Shown piece after piece: positions 53,683 to 64,000 of a stretch of 64,000 nt of DNA (its first letter is position 1; each line of letters starts with the position of its first letter). Source of the stretch: Brienomyrus brachyistius (lineage: Eukaryota; Chordata; Actinopteri; Osteoglossiformes; Mormyridae). The notes beneath the pieces were generated by a model. The model saw only the letters and a program-made list of their open reading frames with translations. It did not search any database and had not been told where the DNA came from. The stretch is taken from contig NC_064543.1 of assembly GCF_023856365.1 (NCBI RefSeq), positions 4,699,952-4,763,951 on the forward strand, in the 5' to 3' direction. A program made the translations under genes and the position numbers.

Positions 53683-56600
53683 ATGGTGGCTAATTGCCTT
53701 TTCGCCCTTATAAATCCAAATATCACCCCTCGTACAAAAGTAATTTTGAACATCTAATTTTGTCCCTGATATTTTATTGAGATGTATATATGTGTGCATG
53801 TGTGTGAACCGGCTGTCTGTTATCTTTGTTACTTTGAATAAAGTGATTTTAAATTGACTCGGTGCTCCCAGCACGGTGCGTTCGACACACTAAATGTTAG
53901 AAAATTGTGCCATCTACCCGCTATTCATTGAACTGTCACCTGCGGGACCTCCCAAGACCTCAAGCTAACTTAAACACAAAAGGATAGTCTGCAGGGGTTG
54001 GGAGAAAGACTCTGCACAGACCACCCCCCACCCCCCCCCCCACCCCCCAACCACACACACACAGTCACACACCACATAATTATTAGGCAATTTTTACTGC
54101 AATTCTGTAAATGGAAAATGTGATACATGTACGTTCTGCTGCCTCTCAGATTTTCAACATGGTTGCAGCATTGTTAAATACTGACTGAAATTGGATGGAA
54201 TCATCCTAGGCCATTAATATGGCGGTCTAATTAACGAGTTTCTTGACGTTGATTAGTCATTTCTAATATGCTACGTAAAACAGTATATTTTATCCTTTAC
54301 TGTCAAAGAAAACCCTGAACTCTAACCGAACTGAAATCGTGGAAAATACCAATGTACTAGTTCGCGCAAATTATGAAACAGCGCCTTGAAACAATTTAAA
54401 TCTGGAGGCTCTTTTCAGTTGGGCCTATTTTTTCCTCTAGTAGGTTAATGTTAAAAACTTTAATTACTCTTATGTTACTGTTATATTAAATAAATAAATC
54501 ACATAAATAAATCGTACCGATGTATTTAATGGTTTAATTTTGACCTAGGACGGCCACTTCAATGAACTTTCAGTAACAAATTTTATATTTAAATTTTATT
54601 TCCTTTCCCCGTCATGCTTTATGCTTACAAATCAATATATTGTGGTCCGAACTGTGTCATGCTTCTGCAAACCGTTTTCGGAAAACGAAAGAGCGAAGTG
54701 TGTGCAAAACGAATTTACTCTGATTTTACCATTATTAGACAGTTATTTTGGTGGCGTGGTCTAATATTTTTTTACAGGGAAACTATTGTTAAAGTTGCAT
54801 TTCTGAAGTCCTGTAGCCCTATACGCAGACTCACGCGCTTTCGTAACTCAAAGCAAACTGTGGGTTTCCTGCAGTCCCACAACCGGACGTGTACATTTTC
54901 TCTAATTTGAATTCCTTTGGCCAAGCTGAGTTACACAGGCCTTTCCAGTTTCACATCTCTCCACATCACGCTGTATTTTTTCCCTTAAAGGATGTTAGTA
55001 TCAAGTCTTTGCCGTCCTAATTCATTATCTTTGAGGAATTTTTGATATCGATATAACCAATAATTAGAGGGTCATCGAAGACAATGTTATATTCTTTAAT
55101 AAGTTCTTTATGTTGTGTTGTGTTTCTGTTATAGGTTAATAAAGGCATTATTATTATTTTTAAAAAGCCCTGTCTACTCTGCTTGAAGCCCCCTGCCTCC
55201 TCCCGTAGCAGTCCCGTATTCTCTGTACAAATGCAAAAGAAAGAGGCCGGTTGACACCGAAATGGCAAAGTTCATTTAAAAAAAAAGAAGAAAACAAAAA
55301 AAAAAAAGCTGCGTAAACTCACTGAGGAGCACGAGGCTCTGTAGCTGAATTGAAATGGAAAGTGCGTTAGAGGCGAGTGTGAGATGAAGGCCTATTTGTA
55401 TATTTCATTACTTTTAAATACAAAAAAAGTCCTCATTGATCAATTTATCGCTATATTTCACAAGATGACAGACCAGCTTTACCTGTTTATCGAATATTAA
55501 CTTATTTAACATTGATCCGATGAAGCTCAACTTATCGCTGCGGTTTGTAGTCCGTGCTTAGTAACTACTAGCAACACTGTGCGACATACATCTCCTTAAA
55601 CGGGACATACCCTCCATATTTTTCTACGCGTTACAGATTACGGGATGAAAGCTTGTTGGACATGACTTTCAGTGCACTTCCCATTTAAATGCTACTTCTA
55701 TTATTCTTTAACGAATTAAAGACTTCATTGCAAATAAACGATTTTAAAAGAGTATTACTTCATAAGAGCGCTAACAATTAAAATGTCACCTGTAGACAAC
55801 ATTCAAACACAAATAAAAGCTATGTATAATGTCAAGCAAGCCAAGAATCTTCGGTATGCTCCATAAATAAACTATAGCAATACAGGAAGCTGCAGTACAA
55901 GCACTCTAACGCCTGCATTTCGCCTGGTACTCCATTGAGATGAAGGTGCGGCGTAAAAGACGCAGGCGGGCAACTGTAGGCGAGGTGCAGCAGGCAAGCC
56001 CGCGCCACGTGGTGCGCGCCGTCACTTTCCGCAACGGACAGTATTACAGAAAAGCAGTGGCATCTGAACACGTCTCAGCTCTGCAGAATCTGATACAGGG
56101 CAGCTCGAATATCCTATGTTCTGAGAGTTCTGTCTAGATAACTGGGAAAAAAAGAGGAAAAAAAGCTTTATAGATTTATATGTTGGCAGTTTGCACACAA
56201 ACACATGCACGCATACACACATATACACACACAAGAACAACACACAAACACACGCATTCGACCTGTTGTTCAACAGCATGCATTTTAAACGTTGTAATTA
56301 CTTTAATAAATTGTGTATGTGCGTGGACTGCCAGCTGCCTTGTTACTTGATATTAGACATTATATGCACTATGCGAAATTATCAGTAGGCCGGCATGATT
56401 ACCGTTTAATCTACAGAAAATGTAAAATAGAAGCCATAGCTGAAAGTTCAAAGTTGTTTAAAAGCGCTTTCAGAATATAAACGTCCAAATTCTGTAGTTT
56501 CCTAAAATAAATATATAAATAAATAAATAAATAAATAAACATTCTATATCTGATCAAATCTACATTGGGCTTTGATTATAGACCTAACGGTTGAGGGTCG

Positions 56601-57040
56601 AAGTAATTTCTGGGAAATGTTTGACGGAGCAAGCGGTTCTTTGAAAATGCCGAGCGAAATGAATCAGCTCCATGCTTATTCGTTGGAAAAAATGGTGGAT
56701 TCTGCAAATCATTTTAATAATATATTTCGTTAGAAGAATGCTTCATTGTTTCATACCGACTGTTCTTTGCAAAAGAATGCATTTATTAAAAAAAATATTT
56801 AATTCTGAAACCACTAACTGGAATTAAATAGATATGCAGAATTTCATATTTGATGAAAGGGAATAGGCCTGCAGAATGCGGGGGGGCTCGTGACGGCTTT
56901 ATAATATAGCAAAGTGGGGAAATGCATACCTTCTACCTGTCTGGAAAATGCATTTTTTTCACCTCTAAAATTTGCATTGGTGACCTTCTATGACAGGCGA
57001 ATCCGAGCTTCATAGTTCTCGGGAGCTAACCACCACCCCC

Positions 57041-57042
<2 letters not shown>
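53683..57042. other. Gene-free intergenic sequence
   Basis: Contains a C-rich/CA tract at about 54015-54065, a CA tract near 56180-56250 and an (AAAT)n run at about 56507-56540. A short basic open frame at 55940-56137 (MKVRRKRRRR...) is not supported by any other signal. Confidence 0.45.

Positions 57043-57108
<66 letters not shown>
57043..57108. repeat. Compound (CT)n(CA)n microsatellite
   Basis: About 14 CT units followed directly by about 19 CA units. Confidence 0.97.
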
Positions 57109-57110
<2 letters not shown>

Positions 57111-60100
57111 GTACTTCACTTCTTGAGCTGACCTATATTAAAAGCCCTTCAGCTGTTCCCGAAAACTTAGGTGCCCCGCTGCCGACGGCCATCCCCCTGC
57201 GACTGCAGGCTACGCACAAAGCCGAAAAGAGGAGAGAAGCTCGATGCTTGTTGCCATATGACGTTAATCGCCGGCTCGAGCATCAGAACCAGGGGAGGCC
57301 GTAAAGGGCATTAAAAGAAACCACAGATGAGCGTGTTTTTCCTCATTTTAATTCATCAACACACTCTAAATTAAATAAATACAAACAATGCGTGTTTTCC
57401 ACCGAGATTCCTAGCAGATTTTCATTTTATAACAAAGCCAACTATTATGACTTGGACGTTGAGCGGGTCTGCTCAATGCTGCAAATAGGGCACAGCCGAA
57501 ATGTTCAACTCTGTTAAAGGGCAGTGCTACAGAAATATCGGTGACATTTAACATATTTTTTATATACAAGGGAAAGACGACTACAAGCTTTCTTTATTGG
57601 TAGTTAAATACATACTTTAGACTAGTACGTACAATTAATGACGAGTCGAGTCGAGGGCGTTTGTAACGTCAGTAACTTTCGGAATTCACCTAAATCATCA
57701 TAATTATGAGTAATATCTATTTCCTGGGTAATTTACATTGTACAGTGTAAGGTTTTGTATGGGACGTAAAGTCTATTGAACAATGTATGTAAAAATATAT
57801 TTACAATACTGACACTTGGTCCAAAAATAAAATATTAGTAGAAACTTGAGTCGCTTGCATTAAAAGAATGATGCACAATTTTAATCGACACTCGCAACAT
57901 TTATTTTATCTTTAAATATGCCTGAATATTCTCACTCATGATTATTCCATCATTAATTGCGTATTGAACAATAACAACAACAATAATAGCCAACTAAATA
58001 GGCTACAAAATGAGGGATACCTGCTTGTTATTTACAATAAATAAATCGCGCGAAGGGTGGATCGGTTTTCCAAGAAAAGTATCGGTTGTTACAAATTGGA
58101 GTAGCGTTTAATTTCACTCGAGGCTGACCGTTAATTCTTCCGGCGCATTGGGGTAAGGCCCGAGCGGTCCACCCAGGGCTACCTACATCTTAGTCCCTTC
58201 TTATCTAGAAATCATTATCAGGCCGCTCCAGCTGGAGAGCGCGGTTTGTGTCAGAGTAAAGTTACGACACGGCTGTATTACGAACTTAGCCTCTCCTCCG
58301 CACATCGGGCCAGGTAATGTTACAGGACGGACACCCGCTCAGGTTGGCAGCGGTGCGTGTGTTTCGAGATGCGGCGTGGGCAGGTGTTAAGTCTCTGGTG
58401 CAGTAGTTCATACGAATAATAAGCAACACGTTCTGTAGGTTGAGCATAGCAGTGTTACAAACCTGATATTAATGGAGATTGTCAATTTAATGACTATAAA
58501 GAAAATATTACAGTACGTTTTAGGTTTGCTAAATTTAATTTAACAATTCCAATGTAGGGCTAATCTATCGCAATAGCAGGCAGCAGCCCACATTATCCGA
58601 GTTATTTTACTGTAAAAGATAACTTTAAAACGCCCTTTAAAACCTCAGTCTGTGCTTTTACATGGTTTATTTGACTCTGTTTAAGCACCCCCATACTTTA
58701 AACATTGTCCGTTCTAATGCATTTGTCTGTGTTGGTTACTGATTCTGAACACCAATATCATTGAATAACCTCCCAATGAATGATGCACATTATTAATTAT
58801 GCATCGGAAGCGTCTTCATCTTTCATTCATTCACTTCAGAAAAGCGGCACCTTTAAACTGAACTTGCTCGTTTTAATTGCGAGATGGCGCTGTGCTGCAC
58901 TCAGAAAGCGGGCACTGTTTCCATAGAGCGCACAACGCTTATGAGCTGAAGTAGGAGATCCTGTTTCTTAATATCTCAGTGAGAAATTTGCTTTTAAAAA
59001 GTACAGTTGGCGAATACCAATAAATGTCTAAACTGAAAAGAATCGTTAACTGTGGCACTTTCACCGGAACACATCCTGAAAGTTCAAGTCAAGTCTTATA
59101 CAGACCTTCGCATAAATTAATTATATTGAGTAATCTTCAATTACTTAACGATATTCTTTGTACTGATAATCATCCAATTATTTAAAAACCCAGGTGATGT
59201 AAAAAGCATCACGACTGTCCAGTGCTGAATGTATGATTTTAATAAAAGGAATAGCGGTCCGTTTCGCTTTTGTATTATTTGTTTAATTTGTAGTTGTTTT
59301 TAAACCCAAATATCTTCTGCAGCTGGATTATATGTTTTGCAGTTACACGTATACGCACGAGTTCCTGTCAAAAACAAACTTTAAAAATAACGAAATAACA
59401 CACTTATACCAGAATAGAATCACAGCGCTGCTCAGGCTAATAATAGTAATTTAGCAACATAAAATAAACAGCGAGTAGAAAAGCCATTATTCGTGCGATT
59501 TTAGGCGCAACATACTTAACAATTACAGTTATTTATTACAATTATACAAACGATACGTAGTCAGTTCCTTCGAGTTTGCTTGCTGAATAATGTAGACGGA
59601 GGTACGCAAGGGATTAAGGTATTGTGCGGAAAAAATGTTTTACACTTACGACTCCCGTTATAAAAATTTAGGCTATATGAAATGTTAATGCCTCCAATGA
59701 AAAGATTTTGCTTAAAACAGCTAATATTAAGCTAGGCCTATATATCTGATATTCTCCTTAAAGAATTTCGACCAACACAGTTTAAAACGAATCTCCGCTA
59801 TATTTCAAGAAACATTAAACAATTGTATGCGCAAACAATATGCCACGCGTATTAGCAAAATGATTAATTTTCCATTATAATGACAATTTTGTTGATATAA
59901 TGACAAAATTAACAAATAAGGTATAAGCACTTCTACTTATTGCGGATATTGCAATAGAGGTCTCCATTACAGTTGTAGTTCATACAGCCTGGTGTACGTT
60001 TGTAAGAATATATTTAACAGTTTTAAAAGGGACATTTGAAAGGTTGATCATTTAAAAATAATTATAGGCTAGATTTAAATGGTCTCTTTTATATCATCGA

Positions 60101-61017
60101 TATATGCGGTACCACTGAAACAGGTTCCCAGGCAAAATTCATCCAGAAAATGCGAAAACGAAAGTCTTAAATTCGATACTACACATAAAACCGCGGTTTT
60201 CCTGCAAAACATCCCGGACATGAACAACACTATACAAAGAGTGAATTAAAACCTTTAATATCTATGTGATAGACCAGCTCCCGCTAGATTAATACAGCCT
60301 GGTGTGAAAACTGTTTTAGCTCTTGTGGGTTTTATATTTGTTTAATCTTAGATAATAGATTATGTTTGACAGGGAGTCTCCTACGTGATGCTGTCAACAA
60401 GAGCATCGGCATCAAGAACAGCGTGAACAACTTAAGTAAAACGAAACCTGCAGGATTTAACTTCGCCTCACAAAACATAATTTAAATATTAAATATTTAC
60501 ATTATATAGATATATTTATCCCTGTAAACCATTACTCGCTGATAGTATTATGGGGGGTAAAATTGCGTTTCGTATATTGATCAGCTTCCTTTACTGAACC
60601 GAATACACATTAATGATGAACGCGCCGAACGAATAAAGAATATGTCATATTTAATACTTGATTTCCGTATGCTACGAATATCATTTTCAAAGTCGAAAGG
60701 AAAATATGCAAAGCTGAGAAAGTTTTGGTCAAATGACCGTGAAAGAATTTTCAAAATGCCTTTTCAAAGCTTTTTTTTTTTTATTTAACCTACGTATTTT
60801 GTTATTGTACACTACAAAGGAAGACTACTGGGCTGGGTAGGTAATTCTCAGTGTCACCTTTTCAGTGCAGATTTATGTGATCCAACAGACAAAAGCATAC
60901 GACACGAATGGACGAAACTTGGGCTACCTTCAGCCGGTAAACTCCGATTAAAGAAAAAAAATATGTCGGCATTTATAGGGATTGTTTTTAGTTTTGATGT
61001 ATGATGACAACAACAAC

Positions 61018-61018
61018 G

Positions 61019-61064
<46 letters not shown>
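61018..61064. repeat. (AAT)n microsatellite
   Basis: About 15 uninterrupted AAT triplets. Confidence 0.97.
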
Positions 61065-61759
61065 GCAATCGAGCATCAAGTCAATACACATTTTGCGTAA
61101 GAGGGAACAGCTGACTACGCAGTAACACTTTGATAATAAGTGAATTGCACGTAATCTATGTCCGCCTCATTTTCCTACTGACCTCGGCGTCGGTCTGCCC
61201 CACAGTGATTTAGGTGATCTGCTTAAAGTCAAACAATGGACTATGAAATCGTTCAGTCAGCAGATAAAAAAATGTGTTGGGAATTAATAAGGTCTCAATT
61301 AAGTAAACGCAAAACTCGGGGATACTTTTTTGCCGGGTCATCTCATAGATGAACGAGAAGGATCCCAACGAAACATGTCAGCATTAGGATTAAGCGTCAG
61401 TCAGGCCTTAATACCTGTGCATGTGAATAAGTTGTCAGTTTGAAATGTATCAATGTATGATTCTCCTGAAATAAAATTTCTGAAAACAAGATTTAAAAAA
61501 TCATTTCTTGTCGTTTGTGTGGCTAGAGTTTGGTGGACAATAATATAGCAATTGTCGATGCTTGGTGACCCATAAAATTTGAGGGTGGCTATTCTGGCTT
61601 TGGTATGCAATTATGCAAAACACTAGATAAAGACTTGCTATCCGATCTAATGATAGGGCCTGTAGTCTAATTTCAAAAGAAGGCGGGACTTTCTTCATAT
61701 ACCATCTTAAAAAGTGGGAGGGAAGAGTAACATTCACATAAATTTAAGGCCTCCTAAAA

Positions 61760-62330
61760 ATAAACAGTCTCTTTTTCTCTAGTTTCTACGCAAGCAAGTG
61801 CGAGGAAAACTGAGCTACAAGCAGAGCTGAACTCGTGTATTATATTTCCATTCCCGTTGGAAATTTAATATATATTAGACATAATAAGTGTTTGGCCAGT
61901 GGTTTTTCTTCTTTCAAGTTAATTCCCTGTCCTCAATGCTTTTTCACGCTGAAGTAACAAACATTAAATCAAGTACCAAGCACTGCAGCACAGAAGAAGT
62001 ACAAGGACCGAGCGATCAGCTTAAAGTGAAAGCTGTCTATAAAGCAAAATGCTGTACGAATGACCTGCCCTCAGACTGCGGCTTGGCTCTAATTTCTGTC
62101 TCCCAGTGAAACGATGATGAATCACATTTTCAAACTGGATTTTGTCATGGAAATGGTTAATGCTCTGATAATAGGCAACTTAATTTCTGCCACGACATTA
62201 GCTCCCTCCCCGCGGCTCCGAGCTATATTTCACGTATTGTCACGGTTTCCAGGAGATTTAGCCAAGATCGTTTCACTTTTTCATGGTTTCTTTGGATTCG
62301 GACGTTTATTGTAAATCTGCAAGGCACTTG
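61760..62330. promoter_or_regulatory. Candidate conserved non-coding element (low confidence)
   Basis: Repeat-free, compositionally balanced block in an otherwise AT-rich desert. It opens into two adjacent short plus-strand frames without domains. The long stretch of non-degenerate sequence is more typical of a CNE than of drifting DNA, but this is judgement only. Confidence 0.22.
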
Positions 62331-63023
62331 TGCACCCTTCATATAAACTCGAAACACATTTTCTAACTACATTAAACTGAAACTAACGACCTGAATGCCA
62401 GATAAACTGTGTTGATTTCTTCGACAGACTAAAACATTTTGCAGTCAAGCTCCTCATTTTTACAAATAAGCAAATAGTTAAAAAGCACAGCGTTTACATA
62501 TGCAGATATTCAAATGGTACTGATATAATAATACAAATGGGCAAATGAATAATTTGAATACATGATTGTTGGCTGAAGCGTGCCCTTAGCTGTGTACGCG
62601 TAATGCTTGATGATCTTTATGGTACGCAGAGAACTTTCATAGTTACCTTTAATATTTCCAAGGACAAGAGTCCACACGGGCCATTAAAACAATTTGTACT
62701 TGAGGCAAGTAAAATGAGCCAAATGCTCTGAACTTTAAAACGAAGAAATGGAGAATAGGGGCGACGTCACCCAAAAAGATGGGGCCTAGGCGAGGACCGC
62801 GGAACCCGCAGCCCTGTACCCTGTAACATTTGGAGCATCATTAAAAACGCAATGACGACCAATTACGGAAAAAAATACCTACAAATAATATAATACAAAC
62901 CCATAAAACTTTATTAGTCTTTTTTAAAGTCTGGATTATACCCCTGTTTTAAACAAAGATGTGATTTTTTTAGGCGAGGCAAAGGATATTGACTATTACT
63001 CGCAGAGTGTTGCGATTTGATAT

Positions 63024-63033
63024 CTGTCAATCA
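63024..63033 (-). promoter_or_regulatory. Perfect PBX-MEIS/PREP decamer
   Basis: CTGTCAATCA, which is TGATTGACAG on the minus strand, is the exact cooperative PBX-MEIS site. It lies about 12 kb after the gene, in transposon-poor DNA. Confidence 0.4.
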
Positions 63034-64000
63034 ACTGTAGGCTATTTTTAGACCGTATATTAAGTGTTACGTCACGCGCAACATCAGACACATAATGCAT
63101 CGGGAGGCAAAGCGTATTGTGGGGTGAGCAGGCTTCGACAAATTAGAGAATAAGTTTATATATAATGAATATATAATATATATATATAATGAAGTGGCAG
63201 ATTTTTGTAAGGCAGAGTAGCCCCCCCCCCCCCTTGTTCAGACGGTTCCTGGGACTGCATAAAGTACGTCGATCTGTGCTTAGTAGCTGTGGGTTGTTCC
63301 TCTTTGCTCGGCGTGATGGACTCTTGTCCCGTTATGCAGAAGTGCGAATCTACCCAGCGAAATTCCAACTGGGAGGCAAAGCGAGGGACGCTGTCCGGGG
63401 CCGCTGGGTGGAAATCGCCCCTATAGAAAGCGACTTACCGCTTTTCTGTCTTCCCATCCCAGCCTGAGAGCAAAAAGTACCGAGTTTTCCGTGACATAAG
63501 AGGGAAATGGTTTTTGGAGCGTTTATTTCCGGGGAGTTTGTGAGAGAAGACGCGGACGAGGAGGTGTCATAGCCAAACTCAGCTTCATTACATCTGTGTG
63601 CCCAGAAGCTTGTGAGACTTAATAAAAATTGGAATATATTACAGAAACGGTGAAAATGACCAGATAACAGAATGACGTACGTAGGAATAAACAGGTCAGC
63701 ATTATTAACACTGACAGCAGTCATAAGGATACCGTATGTCGTAAAAGTGATTGGCTCAATAAAAACGAGTGTTTCTGCCTGACACAGGTTAGCATGTCAG
63801 TGTTTATCGACGTTTTTCACCTTGTTTATGTCTCTATGTATTTGTACTACTTAAATGAACAGGATACATGTATATACACTGATACTTTTTCATGCTCACG
63901 AATGGGCGAGAGCCAAAATTAAGATGAAAGCGAGGAAGTAGAAGTGATTAAGTAAAATACCACCGCTGGAATCGTGGTTATTCTCTGCTTTCTGTGTTAT

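Larger units (their letters stand above)
57109..64000. other. Gene-free, transposon-poor downstream region
   Basis: AT-rich and nearly free of repeats except (AAT)n at 61018-61064, a TA run at about 63170-63190 and C13 at 63221-63233. Many ATTA and TAAT motifs. Possible enhancer cores are at 58.74-58.87, 61.76-62.33 and 62.6-63.1 kb. No open frame has a recognisable domain. Confidence 0.4.

Noticed and set aside
55940..56137. Basic 65-codon frame starting MKVRRKRRRR
   Set aside because: An arginine run from a short AG-rich stretch. No homologue recognised, with an antisense frame of equal quality.

Overview
The window looks like chromosomal DNA from a bony (teleost-type) fish. The evidence is one vertebrate nuclear-receptor gene split by GT-AG introns, a fish-type tRNA-derived SINE, small foldback transposons, and very many simple repeats: CA/TG, TA, ATT/AAT, CT, and long G or C runs. 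There is no bacterial gene organisation. The species cannot be named from the sequence alone.

The only protein-coding gene I can support is nr2f5, a COUP-TF family orphan nuclear receptor, on the + strand. Its three coding exons are 44398-44863, 45879-46406 and 48140-48414, giving 422 residues. Both junctions are phase 1 with GT...AG sites. The N-terminus and the C-terminal PYMPIQ fit nr2f5 better than nr2f1 or nr2f2. A compact promoter lies at about 43457-43592 (CCAAT, GC box, perfect CArG box, DR1-like element, TATA box). It is followed by a 5' UTR of roughly 0.8 kb with at least four short upstream ORFs, and a 3' UTR of up to about 2.5 kb.

Upstream, 1-43.4 kb is a gene desert. It holds three minisatellites (36-bp unit at 2.2 kb, 26-bp at 7.8 kb, 16/17-bp at 32.4 kb), a reverse-oriented SINE whose head is triplicated (1.46-1.86 kb), two hAT-like foldback MITEs (9.0 and 33.8 kb), two copies of another palindromic MITE (9.7 and 33.4 kb), and four copies of an element tied to CA/TG microsatellites. 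Most of the long G/C tracts are also here. Between the repeats are quieter stretches that resemble the enhancer-rich deserts known around COUP-TF genes. Motif-level candidates include two CTCF-like sites, a consensus DR1 and two perfect CRE palindromes.

Downstream, 51-64 kb is AT-rich, poor in transposons and gene-free. It has a few microsatellites and a perfect PBX-MEIS decamer at 63024-63033. The remaining open frames in the window are short, often lie in tandem repeats, and lack recognisable domains; I treat them as non-coding. I found no exotic multi-gene system. The points most worth checking are the promoter architecture, the uORF-dense leader, a possible DNA-binding-domain-less isoform, and the repeat structures.
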